Assembly (NCBI GenBank): GCA_009192285.1
Contig: CM018608.1
Coordinates: 948,201-1,012,200, forward strand
Direction of reading: 5' to 3'
DNA length: 64,000 bases
Source: Morchella semilibera
Taxonomy: Eukaryota; Ascomycota; Pezizomycetes; Pezizales; Morchellaceae
The notes beneath the pieces were generated by a model. That model had not been told where the DNA came from. It did not search any database and was given only the letters and a program-made list of their open reading frames with translations. Below are positions 13,076 to 24,171 of this stretch, in pieces (position 1 is the first letter of the stretch; every line of letters begins with the position of its first letter). The position numbers and the translations under genes are program-made.

Positions 13076-13582
13076 TTAAAAAGCTAGCAGCAACGCGGCC
13101 ACCGCCAAAACCTCCACACACCACCACCAATACCTCATCACCCACTCCCCTCCCACTGCCAGCTCCTCCACACTCACGCATGCCGCCAGCAGCGCAATCC
13201 AGTGCGCCGTCACCACCAGCAAAAGATCCCACTCAAACCCGCACCTCACGGGGATCAGCAGGCCGCCCACAGCGGCTGCTACTAATGCCCGCCCGCGGAA
13301 GCGCCGGTAGATGCTGCTGAGAAGGCGTGTGAGGCGTGGGAGGTAGACGTAGCGGAGGTACCACCAGTGGGCGGTCGAGTGGAAGGCGTTGATCGGGATA
13401 AAGAGTAGGTGCCGGAGGATTAGGAGGACGAGGGAGGCGGTGAAGAGGAGAATGGTGCTGTGTAGGACGGCGAGGATCGCTGGGGGGGTGAGAAGCGTGG
13501 CGAGGTGAGGGAGGAGGAGGAGGCCGAGGAGGGTAAGGAGGGTGGTGGAGAGGCCGAGGAGGAGAGTGGTGAGGGTTGGCAT
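13076..13582 (-). CDS. small polytopic membrane protein, function unknown
   Basis: A single-exon open frame of 168 codons. I do not recognise a family. The product is very hydrophobic: Leu/Thr-rich segments at about residues 2-30 and 33-62, then an Arg-containing loop (RLLSSIYRRFRGR), then further hydrophobic stretches at about 95-112, 117-140 and 150-168. That suggests four or five membrane spans with little soluble sequence. The start lies just after a short AT-rich leader, and the frame is GC-rich like neighbouring coding exons, which supports it being real. The leucine-rich composition could also come from a CT/AG-biased strand, so coding status is only moderately sure. It lies between sed5 and the copia insertion. 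Confidence 0.5.
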   Translation of the reverse strand: MPTLTTLLLGLSTTLLTLLGLLLLPHLATLLTPPAILAVLHSTILLFTASLVLLILRHLLFIPINAFHSTAHWWYLRYVYLPRLTRLLSSIYRRFRGRALVAAAVGGLLIPVRCGFEWDLLLVVTAHWIALLAACVSVEELAVGGEWVMRYWWWCVEVLAVAALLLAF

Positions 13583-14197
13583 GATGGTTATGGTTTGTAT
13601 AGTTTTTTAATATGGTGTGGGGGTGGTAGGATTGTTTGTACTGGTGGATATGGTGGTGTGGGTGATGGTGGTTGCAGGTGAGCGCTTTTCTTTCTTTGCT
13701 TGACGCCGGTAGTGGTGGATGGTGATGGTGTCGATTGGGGTGGTAATCTGGATCGAGTGATGAGTGGTTTAGATGAACAGCGGAGTGGAATCCTGCAAAC
13801 TAAAGACTATCAGTACCTCGCTGCACGAACCCGTGAGATTCTTTTTACTTTCAAGATTCTTGTTGCTGTTTATGAAACCGATACTTTATATAGGTCTGAT
13901 CTCGCGAAATCTGTAGTACAGGTGTCAAAACTGTATACATGTACTATTGAGATTTGGTCCTGGGCACTACATGTAGTCCTAAATGATCTACGTACATGTG
14001 TGTTGTTGATAGGGAAACGTTATTCTATATGAAGTACCTATTGCGTGGCTGGACCTTTCTTGAGCTATAAACTAGACGGGGCTCTCCAGTAGTATTTTAT
14101 CAAGTTTTGCTATTGGAAATTGCTTGGAGTTCCTACTAGGCGAGGATCAGTATATCGCGCATCATAAAGTATCACTCGGGTTATGTTTTGCCAGAAG
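13583..14197. other. intergenic, left flank of the copia insertion
   Basis: This holds the probable promoter of the membrane-protein gene (GT-rich, GGTGGTGTGGGTGATGG-type repeats at 13.6-13.7 kb) and two TACATGTA palindromes (13936-13943 and 13968-13975). The last five bases, AGAAG at 14193-14197, are one copy of the target-site duplication of the adjacent retroelement. No gene is seen. Confidence 0.55.
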
Positions 14198-14398
14198 TGT
14201 TTGAAATATTGACTCTGGCAGCGAATATAATTCTTGTCCTGTCTGCTTGTAATACAGGAGGGAATTTAATAGCCCTTTTATAATGATAATAGCCTTGGCA
14301 AACAGCAGTAATGACATAATATAAGAGTGGTCTAGACCTTGCCACAATTATTACATAGGAGGATATATTTTCCCCGGCTCGCAATGATAATCTCAACA
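14198..14398 (-). repeat. copia 3' LTR (left copy)
   Basis: A 201-bp direct repeat with TG...CA ends, seemingly identical to the right copy. It is the 3' LTR in the element's own orientation, because coding runs on the minus strand. Identity of the pair implies insertion too recent for visible point mutation. Confidence 0.95.
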
Positions 14399-14630
14399 CT
14401 CCCACTCGAGCCCAGGAAACAAATATCCTAACAGACAAAATCATAGTAAACTCAAGGTACAAAACTCATGGCAGCCTCCTTAAAACCCATAAAAACCCTT
14501 GATCAAGGGAAAAAATATTAAGGAAAAAGAGTACTCCATATACATGAAAAATAAAGACTCCCACTAGCTCAATATATTCTCGTTCGCTTCGTGCGCTTCG
14601 GTCGTTCGATTCGTTTAACCATATTAGGTA

Positions 14631-17600
14631 TCAGTCGCTTCGTTCGTTGCGTTCGTTCTGCATGAACAGGCCCAATCCAGAAACATGTTTCCAGTGAGTG
14701 TATTTAGGCAGTGGTTTGGTCATAATATCGGCAATCATTTCAGCTGTTGGTATATACTGTAGCTTTATAGTCCCTTCTTGGTGTGCTTGTCTGACAAAGT
14801 GGTAGCGTATATCGATATGCTTCGTTCGTTCGTGAAATTTCGGATTCTCAACAAGTGCTATAGCTCCTTGATTATCACCATATAGCAATTGAGGAGTCTG
14901 TAGCCATGCTCCTGTTGCTTGTATTTCTTGAAGAAGTCGTGACAACCATATAGCTTCTTTAGCAGCCTCAGAATACCCAACATATTCTGCTTCGGTCGTA
15001 GATAATGCTACTACAGATGATTTCCGAGATTTCCACGAAATGGCTGCACCACAGAAAGTAAATACATAACCATATGTAGACTTTCTATCTTCTTTATCAC
15101 CAGCCCAATCTGAATCTGAATATCCAGTTGCTAATATCGCTCGGTCGTTAACGTTAAGAGTAGTATCGTTCGTTTCTCGATCGTTGGATAAGGTTGATGG
15201 AGTATCGAACGTATCGTGGGTCGAACGAGGTAGAGTCAGAAATAACGGTGCGAGCGGTAACGGATCGATCGTTCGTTTTAGTACCATATATTAAAGCTAA
15301 GTACTTGGTGTTTTGTAGATATCTCAAGACTCTTTTGGCAGCTGAACATGCTTCTGATGTAGGATTGCAGTTGAATTGGCTTAAAGTAGAGACAGTATAT
15401 GCCAAATCAGGTCTTGTAGCTATCATCAACCACATTAAAGATCCTATCAATGATTGATAATCCTTTTTGAACTCGATCGTATCGTTCGATTCGCTCTCAA
15501 TCGATCGTTCGCGGCGGAGCGATAGGCCCTGTTCCATAGGAGTTGAAACAGATTTGCAATCCTCCATTCCATATTTTTTCAGCAGATTGTTGATAAACCT
15601 GGTTTGACTTATTTCAATAACCCCTTCATTACGTTCGATATCGATACCGATATATTGTCGTGCGCTACCGAGGTCGGTCATTCGATATCGTTCCTTCAAT
15701 TTCTGTTTAAGAGCAAGAATCTTGGTGTTATCTGATCCTGTAATGAGAATATCATCAACATATAGAAGAACGATCATGTCGCGCGCGTCGGATCGATAAA
15801 CGTTCGGATCGAAGTTCGATTGTATTAGACCAATTGATATAAAATAGGTATCTATATCCTGATACCATAGTCTGGGTGCCTGTTTCAAACCATACAGTGC
15901 TTTCTGTAGTTTACAGACCTGTTTTGGTTTTCTATCGCTTCGATCGTCATCGATTGGACCGTTGTTCGCATCGATCGTCTCGTTCGTATAAGCAAGCCAA
16001 CCATAACCTTGAGGTAAGTGCATATATATATCTTCCATAACAGGGGGATTTAAAAAAGCAGTTACCACATCCATTTGTTCAACTCGCCAGCCACGTTCGG
16101 CCGCGATCGCTATCAAAGACCTAAAGCTCACAAGCTTTGCGACTGGAGCGAACGTTTCATCGAAGTCCAAACCTTCAACTTGTTGAAAGCCTTTAATAAC
16201 AAGACGAGCTTTGTATCTCCTACTTCCATTAGGATTAATCTTGAGTTTATATACCCATTTGCAGTCAATAATTGTCTTATCAAAAGGGACATTTTCCACT
16301 GGCACATAAGACCAAGTCTGATTATCAATAAGGGATGAGAATTCTTCTCTCATGGCAACCTTCCACTCATTGCACTGACTATGATAAAGGGCTTCCCAGT
16401 AGCTAATTGGTTCACCTGCTTCATCTACAGTCGCTGCGTTCGCACGAACCGGTAAAGCGATTCGTTGACGAAGCGAACGTCGAAGTGCACGCGTTCGTGA
16501 TTCACGGTCGTCACCGCCCGAACGTCTCAACTCAGGTTGCTCACTAGAGCCTTCATCCACAGTTGGGCCCACTGTCTGGATGGCATCAGCTACTTGCTGG
16601 AAACTAGTACTCTTCATATCATGAGATACGGAAACACCTTTTTCAGCCCCAATAACTTGCACCTCAGCCAGTGCAGGGGTAACTGATGGAAGCACATCCA
16701 GCGCACCAGACTTAACGGCTGACCTCGTATCGACGACGGAATTAATAGTGCTATTAGAACTGATAGGAACAAGTTCATAGTCTATTTGAGAGTCCTCATC
16801 TGGAAACTCATATCCATCCATTTCTGGGAAACATTCCTTTAATGCAGGGGTATCTTCGATTTCGTCACGTTCGCTGTCGTGCGTTCCGACAACTGAATTT
16901 TCATCAAACACAACATCTGAGGCATGGATTGTGCATTTCCTAACTGGATCCCAAAGCTTCCAAATTTTGGTTGTATCATGCACATACCCCAGCATCATGC
17001 ATTCTCTGGATCTTGATGAGAACTTATTTGCTCTTTGTTCTTTGGGAATCAACTTATGAGCTGAGCAACCAAATCTTCTAAGATGATGATAGACTGGCTT
17101 CTTTCCCCATAAGCGTTCGTACGGAGTCGCGCCATCGTTCGAGCTCGTTGGCGTTCGTTCGTGAAGATAGGTTGCAGTATTAATTGCTTCAGCCCAAAAC
17201 TCCATTTCCACCTTACTATCAATCATCATTGATCTTGCCTTGGTTACCAGTGTCCTAATCATCCTTTCACTGACTCCATTTTTATGCTGAGTATATGGTG
17301 GTGAAGGTTCAAAGGAAATTCCATAAACTCTGAGAATCCCTCTCATAAGGCTGTTGTCATATTCTCCTCTTCCATTATCACAACGGAATCGAGCGAACGT
17401 TGCGTTCGGAAATATTGCTTCAACTCTGGACAGAAATTCCTGAAAGGTAGAAACAATTTCATTGGATGTTTTTGTATGTAGGAAATAGACAAACACAGCT
17501 CTGGAATAATCATCAATATAGATGATAAAATATTTCTTTCCAGAGAATGAGAGAGGACTGATAGGACCACATAGATCAGAATGAATTAACTCGAACGGAC

Positions 17601-19561
17601 GTGTCGCTCGTCGAACGGGAATGCGAACGAATTTCCTTTGTTGTTTGGCTTTAATGCAAACTGTACAAGGATGATTGTTTGGTTCTTCAATGGAGGGTAT
17701 AGGAATGATATTCTTGACATCATGGAGGTTGAGACATCAGCAAACTCAACTTATGACTGCAGTCTCCCAACAGTCCCCCAGGTCTCCTGAGAGTCTCCTG
17801 AGACTCCTGGAAATCTTTTGAGTCTCCTGAGGCTCAGGAGACATCAGGAGACAAATGAAGTCTTGCTGATGGATGAGCAAGTCTTTTGTGCCATAATTCA
17901 AGAGTTTTGATACTGTTAATAGGAGGTATAGCGGCAGCTGACAATAGTGTTGGTAATGTAGTTGACACTTCGTACGGCTCGGACGGTTCGGGTAGTCGAG
18001 ACGATTCGGACGATTGAGATTGTAGCGATAGCGATCGTTCCGACCGTAACATATCGACATCGACAACAGCAGAAGCAGCAGTCATGGGAGTATGATGTAT
18101 ATTTGCTCTATAGCTATTGTGTTTTAATTTATAGACTCCAGCAATCTGTTGGAAAGAAAATCGATTATCGTTCGTCGATCGGGACGTGTTTGTCGATCGG
18201 GACGCGATCGTGCAGGTACCTTTCTGGAAGGTTATAATATAATCTTCAGACAGCTTATTGACTGATAAGAGAGAGGTGTGAATTTGAGGGACAAATAGAA
18301 CCTCCAATCTGAAGGTAAAGCCAGGTATCATAAAGTCAACCTTTCCAACTCCTACAGCTGGAATCTTAGAACCATCTCCAAGCCCAACATCAAAGTTCTT
18401 TTCCAACCTCTTTAATGTACCTGGTACAAATATATCTATATCTCTTGTAAAGTGATGTGTGGCACCAGAATCCAGAATCCACTCTGTACTTATTGTTTCT
18501 GTGTTTCTGTCAAAAGATACCATTAATGCCTGAGCACCTAAAGCAATAGATGCCTCTCCACTGTTCAATCGTTGTCGTACGTTATCGAACGATTGTAGTT
18601 CGTTATCGTTTGTTGTATTATCGCTTCGTACGTGATCGTTTCGTGCGTTGCGCTGATGATATGGGGTATCCCTAGACTTTCTGAATTTGGCCTTCATTTC
18701 TTCTGCCTTTTTCTTCAAGGGACAGTCTGAAATGATGTGTCCTTTCTCAGTACAATGAAAGCATACATAGTTGGTATAGTTAGGTCTTCGACCGTTGCTC
18801 GATCGTTGATGTCCGCCTCGACCGTATCGTCGATAGGTTTGTCGACCGTACCGCTCGTTGGCATTCGTATTACCGTTCGCAATAAGCGCATTCATGTCAG
18901 TCATAGTAGTGCTGGAATTGGAAGATGCTCCAACTTGTGCAATACGATTGTTGTATTCCATTGACCAGTTTTTCAGTGTATCAATGACATAATCAATGGT
19001 GAGTTTATCTTGTGATTTATGATTGATAATATCAATGATACTATTGTAGTGAGGAGGAAGACTGGTTAAGATCTTGTCGATCAGATCGTCGTCGGAAATC
19101 GGTCGATCGGTATTTGCAAGTTGTTCTTTTATGTTGAGAAGATTTGGTATATAGCAGGTATGAATATCGTTTCCATCTGGTTTGAGAGCATTGAATTGAC
19201 GTTTAAGAGCATTGTGTCCGGTTCGTGTGTTTGCATTATTTGTTTTAGCCATTAGCTCCTCCCACATTTCATTTGGACTAGTCAATTGACTAATATAATG
19301 CCCAACTTCATTGCTACAAGAGCTACTGATCATAGCCGCTGCGATTCCCGCACGTCGACGGTAGTCGGACATCGCTGCGCTTCGATTAGGCGAGGGAGCA
19401 GGCTCTACTCCCATGGTAATATCCAAACAGTCCTCAGCTTGAAGCATGACTTTAATTTTAGGACACCATTGGTGGTAGTTGCTTGCTGTAAGCTTGGGGG
19501 TTGAACTATATTTCCCTCTATAAATAGAGTCTTCATAGTGGGTGGTATTGTTGGTTGACAT
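14631..19561 (-). pseudogene. copia gag-pol region (fossil)
   Basis: The coding part of the copia element: gag, protease, integrase, reverse transcriptase and RNase H in that order on the minus strand. The text is clearly that of a Ty1/copia polyprotein and is interrupted about three times, so this copy is not expected to yield a whole polyprotein. The interior is unusually rich in short CGAACGA/TCGATCG motifs that are not seen in neighbouring host genes. Confidence 0.9.
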
Positions 19562-19689
19562 AGTTGTAGTTAGTTCGGTTCGATCGTTATGTAATCGCTT
19601 CGTTCGAGGACGCTTCGTTCGATAGGGTAATGAGGATAGAAATAGATTGAATATATTTTTAGAGATAAGAGCTAGCCGGGCTCATAACC

Positions 19690-19890
19690 TGTTTGAAATA
19701 TTGACTCTGGCAGCGAATATAATTCTTGTCCTGTCTGCTTGTAATACAGGAGGGAATTTAATAGCCCTTTTATAATGATAATAGCCTTGGCAAACAGCAG
19801 TAATGACATAATATAAGAGTGGTCTAGACCTTGCCACAATTATTACATAGGAGGATATATTTTCCCCGGCTCGCAATGATAATCTCAACA
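19690..19890 (-). repeat. copia 5' LTR (right copy)
   Basis: A 201-bp LTR, twin of 14198-14398. It is followed by the right target duplication AGAAG (19891-19895). It ends 394 bp before the gos1 start codon and transcribes away from gos1, so it lies in or next to the gos1 promoter. Confidence 0.95.
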
Positions 19891-20284
19891 AGAAGTTGCG
19901 TGGTGTTTGATGTCATTGGGTGTCAGATCAACCGTAGAAGGGAAGAAAGCCACGCCCTGCTAAACATCTGCCCTGCTGTTCCAAATATCTGTTCTACAGT
20001 GCAGTTATCGATAAGGCACCCTAAGTGATAACCCTAAACCTATCGATGGCCGCCACAGTGAGCTTAGCGTTGCACCGCCACAAGTACACCCTTGGGCCGC
20101 GCAAGTTGCAACGCGGAAAGAAGAAGAAAGGTTTCACCGAGCATTAACCTCAAACCTCAAATCCCAACATACGTTCTCTTATTCTCTCTACTCTAACCAC
20201 TGCTACATACATACAAACTCTTCCATCCTCCCCCTCTCCCTTCCAAACTATACTCTCTATACCCACCCACGCTCGTTCTCCATC
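19891..20284. promoter_or_regulatory. gos1 upstream region beside the copia LTR
   Basis: 394 bp between the LTR and the gos1 ATG. The half near the gene is pyrimidine-rich (TCTCTACTC, CCTCCCCCTCTCCC), as is common just upstream of fungal housekeeping starts. No TATA box is clear. The insertion may have displaced more distal promoter elements, which is inference. Confidence 0.5.
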
Positions 20285-21138
20285 ATGGCCGTCCCAACTG
20301 CAAGTAGCTGGGCCCAGCTCCGGCAGCAAGCTCGCTCCCTAGAATCACAGGTATGGGTTGACTCTAAAGACCTGGAAACTCTCACATAGCTAATCTGCTA
20401 TCACTATGCAGACCGAAGATCTCTTTCACACATACTCCGCGTTCGCCTCGTCCCCGCCTGCAAAGCCCACCGAAGAGGAACTCCAAACCGAGCGCAAGCT
20501 CCAAGATATCCTATCAAAGGTATGTACCAGTCTAACCCCTCCTCCCCATGCATCCCGACTACCCCACCTACCCTGCACCCCCACCAAGTCAAAACTAACC
20601 CGTCCGTCTCACCCCACCCCTACAGCGCGACACAACCGTTGCATCTCTCTCCCGCCTTCTCGACTCCGAATCGGCCCTCACCTCCAGCGCCACGAAACTC
20701 CAGAACCTCTCGCTGCACCGTAGCACGCTCGCCGACCACCGTCGCGAGTTCGCCCGCCTCAAGTCTACGATCTCCGAGGCCCGCAGTCGCACGAACCTCC
20801 TCTCGACAGTGCGCGACGATATCTCGGCGTTCCACTCGGCGAGCAGGCTTGAGGAAGGCCGGTCAGAGGCGGACTATATGCTGGACGAGAGGGAGCGCAT
20901 CGATCGCAGCCATAGTGTTGCGGATGGTGTCTTGAGCCAGGCCTATGCTGTCAACGAGGACTTTATGGGGCAGCGCCAGATGCTCCAGAATATTAACCGC
21001 AGGATCGCGAATAGCGCGAGTAAAGTTCCAGGCATTAATACAATTGTGGCCAAGATCAATACGAGGAAGAAGAGGGATAGTGTCATATTGGCAGCCCTAA
21101 TCACGTTCTGCTTCTTAGGCGTGTTGTGGTTTCGGTAG
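20285..21138 (+). CDS. gos1: Gos1, Golgi Qb-SNARE (GOSR1/GS28 family)
   Basis: Qb-SNARE of intra-Golgi fusion, which pairs with Sed5. Exons are 20285-20350, 20412-20519 and 20626-21138 (introns of 61 and 106 bp, donors GTATGG and GTATGT), closing in frame at 228 residues, the normal family length. Evidence includes the N-terminal SSWAQLRQQARSLE (the GOSR1 Habc start), the second-exon TEDLFHTYSAFA, a SNARE helix near residues 140-200 (DGVLSQAYAVNEDFMGQR), the conserved NTIVAKINTRKKRDS stretch, and a single C-terminal span (VILAALITFCFLGVLWF). Start: CATCATGG, with TSSW-type sequence directly after. It is divergent from sed5, and the two are separated by the membrane-protein gene and the copia element. 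Confidence 0.95.
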
Positions 21139-22311
21139 TGATGTTTTGTGTTTTTTCCCCCTCTTCATCTTTCCCTTTCTTTCCTGCTTTCTTTGGTTTG
21201 TGCCCTTGAGCTTGGCTTTGGCTCTGGCTTTGGCTTTGGCTTTGGGTTGACTGTTTCCCTGTGGGGATTTTGTCTCATTAGCTTTGCTTTTTGGTTCTGA
21301 GAGGCTCCGCTTGCGAGTGTATTTTTTTTTCTTTTTTTTTCTTTCCTTTTTCCCTTTCTGTCCGGGTTTCGTTTTTTGCTTGCATTGGCGTTTGCTATTG
21401 CTATTTTGTACATGTCTGTAGGAATCAATATCCTAATCACTTGCAGATGATATTGCGTGCCTTCTGTGTAACTTGTAAAAGACCATCGCCACACACAGTT
21501 TGCAAATAACCACATGTACCCTTTACTACTGAGTCATGGGATGAGGTACCCCCCACAACCGCAAGCTCTAGCCACGGCAGCAGCAGAAGCAGCAAGAAAC
21601 TTACTGCAATACAAATATGTAGTTTTGTCGTAAGCTGGCTCTTAGTAGTTATGGCTCAATTCACTGTCCCACTACATACACGTAGAACTGCGCCAAGGTG
21701 TATCATTATTATCATTATCATTATTATCATTATTACTACTGTTATTATTGGCTGTGGTTTAATTACTACCAGGTCACGCGGCGGCTAGAGCGCGAGTAGA
21801 TAAAGTCTACTGATTGATATCACGGGCCGCCGCGCGGGAAAGAGGAAAGATAAGATTACTCACGAAACATCACTCGCCTGATCAGATTAGCCCACGCATG
21901 ATCGATCCGATCAGAACTCGGACGTCACGCCCACGTCCTGGTTTTTGATAAAACCTCCTGGCCCTAGCCAGTCTGTAATATGGCGTACTTTGGTGATTTC
22001 TGTAGATACTTGTTAATGCGGTAGTGAGCATAATTGGGGTTGGTATAGGACTCGCCGCTCAGAGCATGGGATAATGGATGACGCTGGGTTGGGTTATGGG
22101 TGGTGGAAGATCTGCTTAATTGGCCTGGGGTGAATTCAAGGGGTCCTGATCATTGACCATGACCTACGTTCTAGCTCTAGTGCTCGGTGCAGTATCCGCT
22201 TTTCTAGACATGAGTGGGAAACCTTGGTATGGTATTTACATCTAAAGAAACTACTATTTATTTATATTTTACAAAAAAAAAAAAAAGAGATACACAACCC
22301 CCCCCCCCCCC
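21139..22311. other. intergenic between gos1 and atp10 (convergent 3' ends)
   Basis: The gos1 3' side is T-rich with a TTTGGC/TCTGGC repeat (about 21205-21245) and T runs near 21323-21350. An ATC/ATT microsatellite sits at about 21702-21749. An A run and a C run lie near 22272-22310, right at the atp10 stop. No gene is recognised. Confidence 0.55.
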
Positions 22312-23385
22312 TCAGATCTCATCCATCTCCTCCTGCAACCTCCTCTTCTCCTTCTCCCTCTGCTCCCTCTCCTCCCTCGCCGCCTCCCTCTCGCTCTCCA
22401 GCCTCTTCCAGTCCTCCCTCAGCTTCAATATCCCCTTCCTGAGCGCGGCCTTCTCCTCCTCGCCGGCCCTGCCCGAGCCCGCCCAGCGGATCCTGCAGTC
22501 CCAGTCCACAAGGTACACATAGCCAACCTTCGAGTTGACGTATGCCATCCTCTCCCTGATGTCGTCCTCGAGCCCCTTCTGCACCAGAAAGTACCGCGCC
22601 CACATCCCCTGCGGCAAGCCGGCCCTGATGCGCGGGGCAAACACCCTCACCAGCCACGCCTTGAGCGGGTTGGTCTCGACATTGATGTCGACGCGCTGCA
22701 CGCCCTCCTCCCCCTCCTCGAGCCCCGCGGTGAAGGTGCGCACCTGCGCCTCGGCCCAGGCGCTGCTGAAGACGCTGACGACGCTCACGTGGCCCTCGAG
22801 GGCGTCGGTGGTGTTTTGGAGCGGGTCGCTGACGTGCTGCAGCGTGCGCCCGACGAGGTTGGGGAAGAAGAGGGCCTTGTCGGCGCGGAAGAGGAGCGGC
22901 GGCGACAGGAAGGACTTGCCCTTGTGCGTTGCGGAGAGGCGGGAAAAGTCCCGGAAGTAGGGCTTGAAGATCTGCTTGGTCCTTCAGGGGCCGTTATGTT
23001 AGCCGGCGAAGAGAAGGAAGTGGAAGTGGGGGCAGGTCACACACATCTTGGCCCGCTTCTCAAGGTGCTTATCCCAATTCCGAAAGTCGTCGCGGCGCTC
23101 CGCCCACGTCCGCGTGTCGATGCCCGTGTTCTCGTCCGGGCGCGGCGGGTGGTCGAGCCCGATGGGGCGGGCGAGTCGCGGGGGTGTGGGGTCGCCGCCC
23201 TCTTTGCCTTTGAGGCTCGAGTCGATCTCTTGGAAGGGCTCTTGTTCATTCTCGGGCTTTTGGGGCGCTGTCGCAAGGTGGCGGCGCAGTAGCAGATGTG
23301 CAGATGGTTTGCTGTAGTAGATGTAGCGGTCGAGGGGGCGTAATGTCTGCCGTAGTAATAATAGATGAGGGCGTGGTAATGACAT
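22312..23385 (-). CDS. atp10: Atp10, mitochondrial F1Fo-ATPase assembly factor
   Basis: Assembly factor that aids incorporation of subunit 6 into the Fo sector at the inner membrane. Exons on the minus strand are 23385-23045 and 22981-22312. The 63-bp intron (22982-23044; GTGTGT...CTGAAG, branch CTAAC) closes in frame at 336 residues. The N-terminus is a classic presequence: no acids and many Arg (RQTLRPLDRY, LLLRRHLATA). Family signatures are IFKPYFRDFSRL, then NTTDALEGHVSVVSVFSSAW, and YVNSKVGYVYLVDWDCRIRWAGSG. The C-terminus ends in a charged EREAAREEREQREKEKRR coiled coil, longer than in yeast. The coding strand is very GC-rich. Confidence 0.93.
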
Positions 23386-24171
23386 TTTGGACGGGTTTTT
23401 TTTTTGGGGGGGAGGGGTTTTTGGTTGTGAAATTATTGATTTGACTTTTGAGGTCCCTGCAGGTTGGGTGGGGTGGGGTGGGGTTGGATTGATTGGATTG
23501 GAGGTTGATCACAACCCTGCGTCTGCCCTATGATGCAATATCATAATAAGAGTATTATAAGTAATATCACAAGGAAGAGGAAGACTGAACTGTAGCAGGT
23601 GCACATTATTTATATATCTCATGTGTTCTGAGGGTATGTAGATACGGGTTTCTTCCTTACAATACTCCAGTTTGTCTCTCTCTCTCTCTCTCTACAAGCA
23701 CCAGCAGCTATCCACACTCTATACATAAGTACATGTACATATATCACAGTTTAAGGTAAGCATTTCTATTACCACTCGAATATTTGATCCAACGGATGTG
23801 GAAAGGATACAAATATGTTCCACGTCCAATACATGTAGCCACCAATAGTACAGCAAGTAAGAAAAGGAAGAAGAGGAAGAAGAAATAGAATAACAAGCTA
23901 TAACGAAGAAGAGGGTCTCGCTATATAGTAACCGTTGAGAAAGGGGGGGGGGAAAGAAATCTCCTTGTGAACACAATATGAACTACATGAACCGAGCAAG
24001 AAAATAGGAGTAAGGATAGCAAGGGAACAGTGATAGAAAACTCCATGGAAACCCTAGAAAAGGAAGAAGAGTCACGATCATTGGAGAAAAAGCAGTTATA
24101 CACCAACTACACCAAACCGACAAGACAAAAAAAAAAAGAGAGAATGAAAAAAGAAAAAAGAAAACCTTTGT
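23386..24171. other. intergenic between atp10 promoter and atg3 3' end
   Basis: It contains GGGGT repeats close to atp10 (23465-23485), a (TC)n microsatellite (about 23675-23693), TACATGTA at 23730-23737 and 23830-23837, and purine-rich AGAAGAGGAAGA tracts at 23.85-23.9 and 24.05-24.16 kb next to the atg3 stop. No gene is seen. Confidence 0.55.

Larger units (their letters stand above)
14198..19890 (-). mobile_element. Ty1/copia LTR retrotransposon, full-length, young
   Basis: A 5693-bp element reading on the minus strand. It has two 201-bp LTRs that look identical by eye, both TG...CA, and is flanked by the 5-bp target duplication AGAAG (14193-14197 and 19891-19895). Parts in coding order are gag with a CCHC zinc knuckle (CFHCTEKGHIISDC, about 18.7 kb), aspartic protease (LDSGATHHF, about 18.45 kb), integrase (LWHKRLAH and the CDNGRGEY core, about 17.9-16.9 kb), reverse transcriptase (KARLVIKGF, YVDDI, about 16.3-15.5 kb) and RNase H (SDSDWAGD, about 15.1-14.7 kb). 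The integrase-before-RT order places it in copia. Next to the 5' LTR, the primer-binding site matches the anticodon arm of initiator tRNA-Met (plus strand GGGCTCATAACC at about 19677-19689), the half-tRNA priming known in Ty5, Tca2 and Drosophila copia. A purine tract (GAGTGGGAG) abuts the 3' LTR. The coding region is broken in about three places, so this is a recent but defective copy. Confidence 0.96.

Noticed and set aside
22319-22657. Second and third minus-strand frames across atp10
   Set aside because: GC-rich shadow frames of the real atp10 exon; the Atp10 signatures lie in one frame only.
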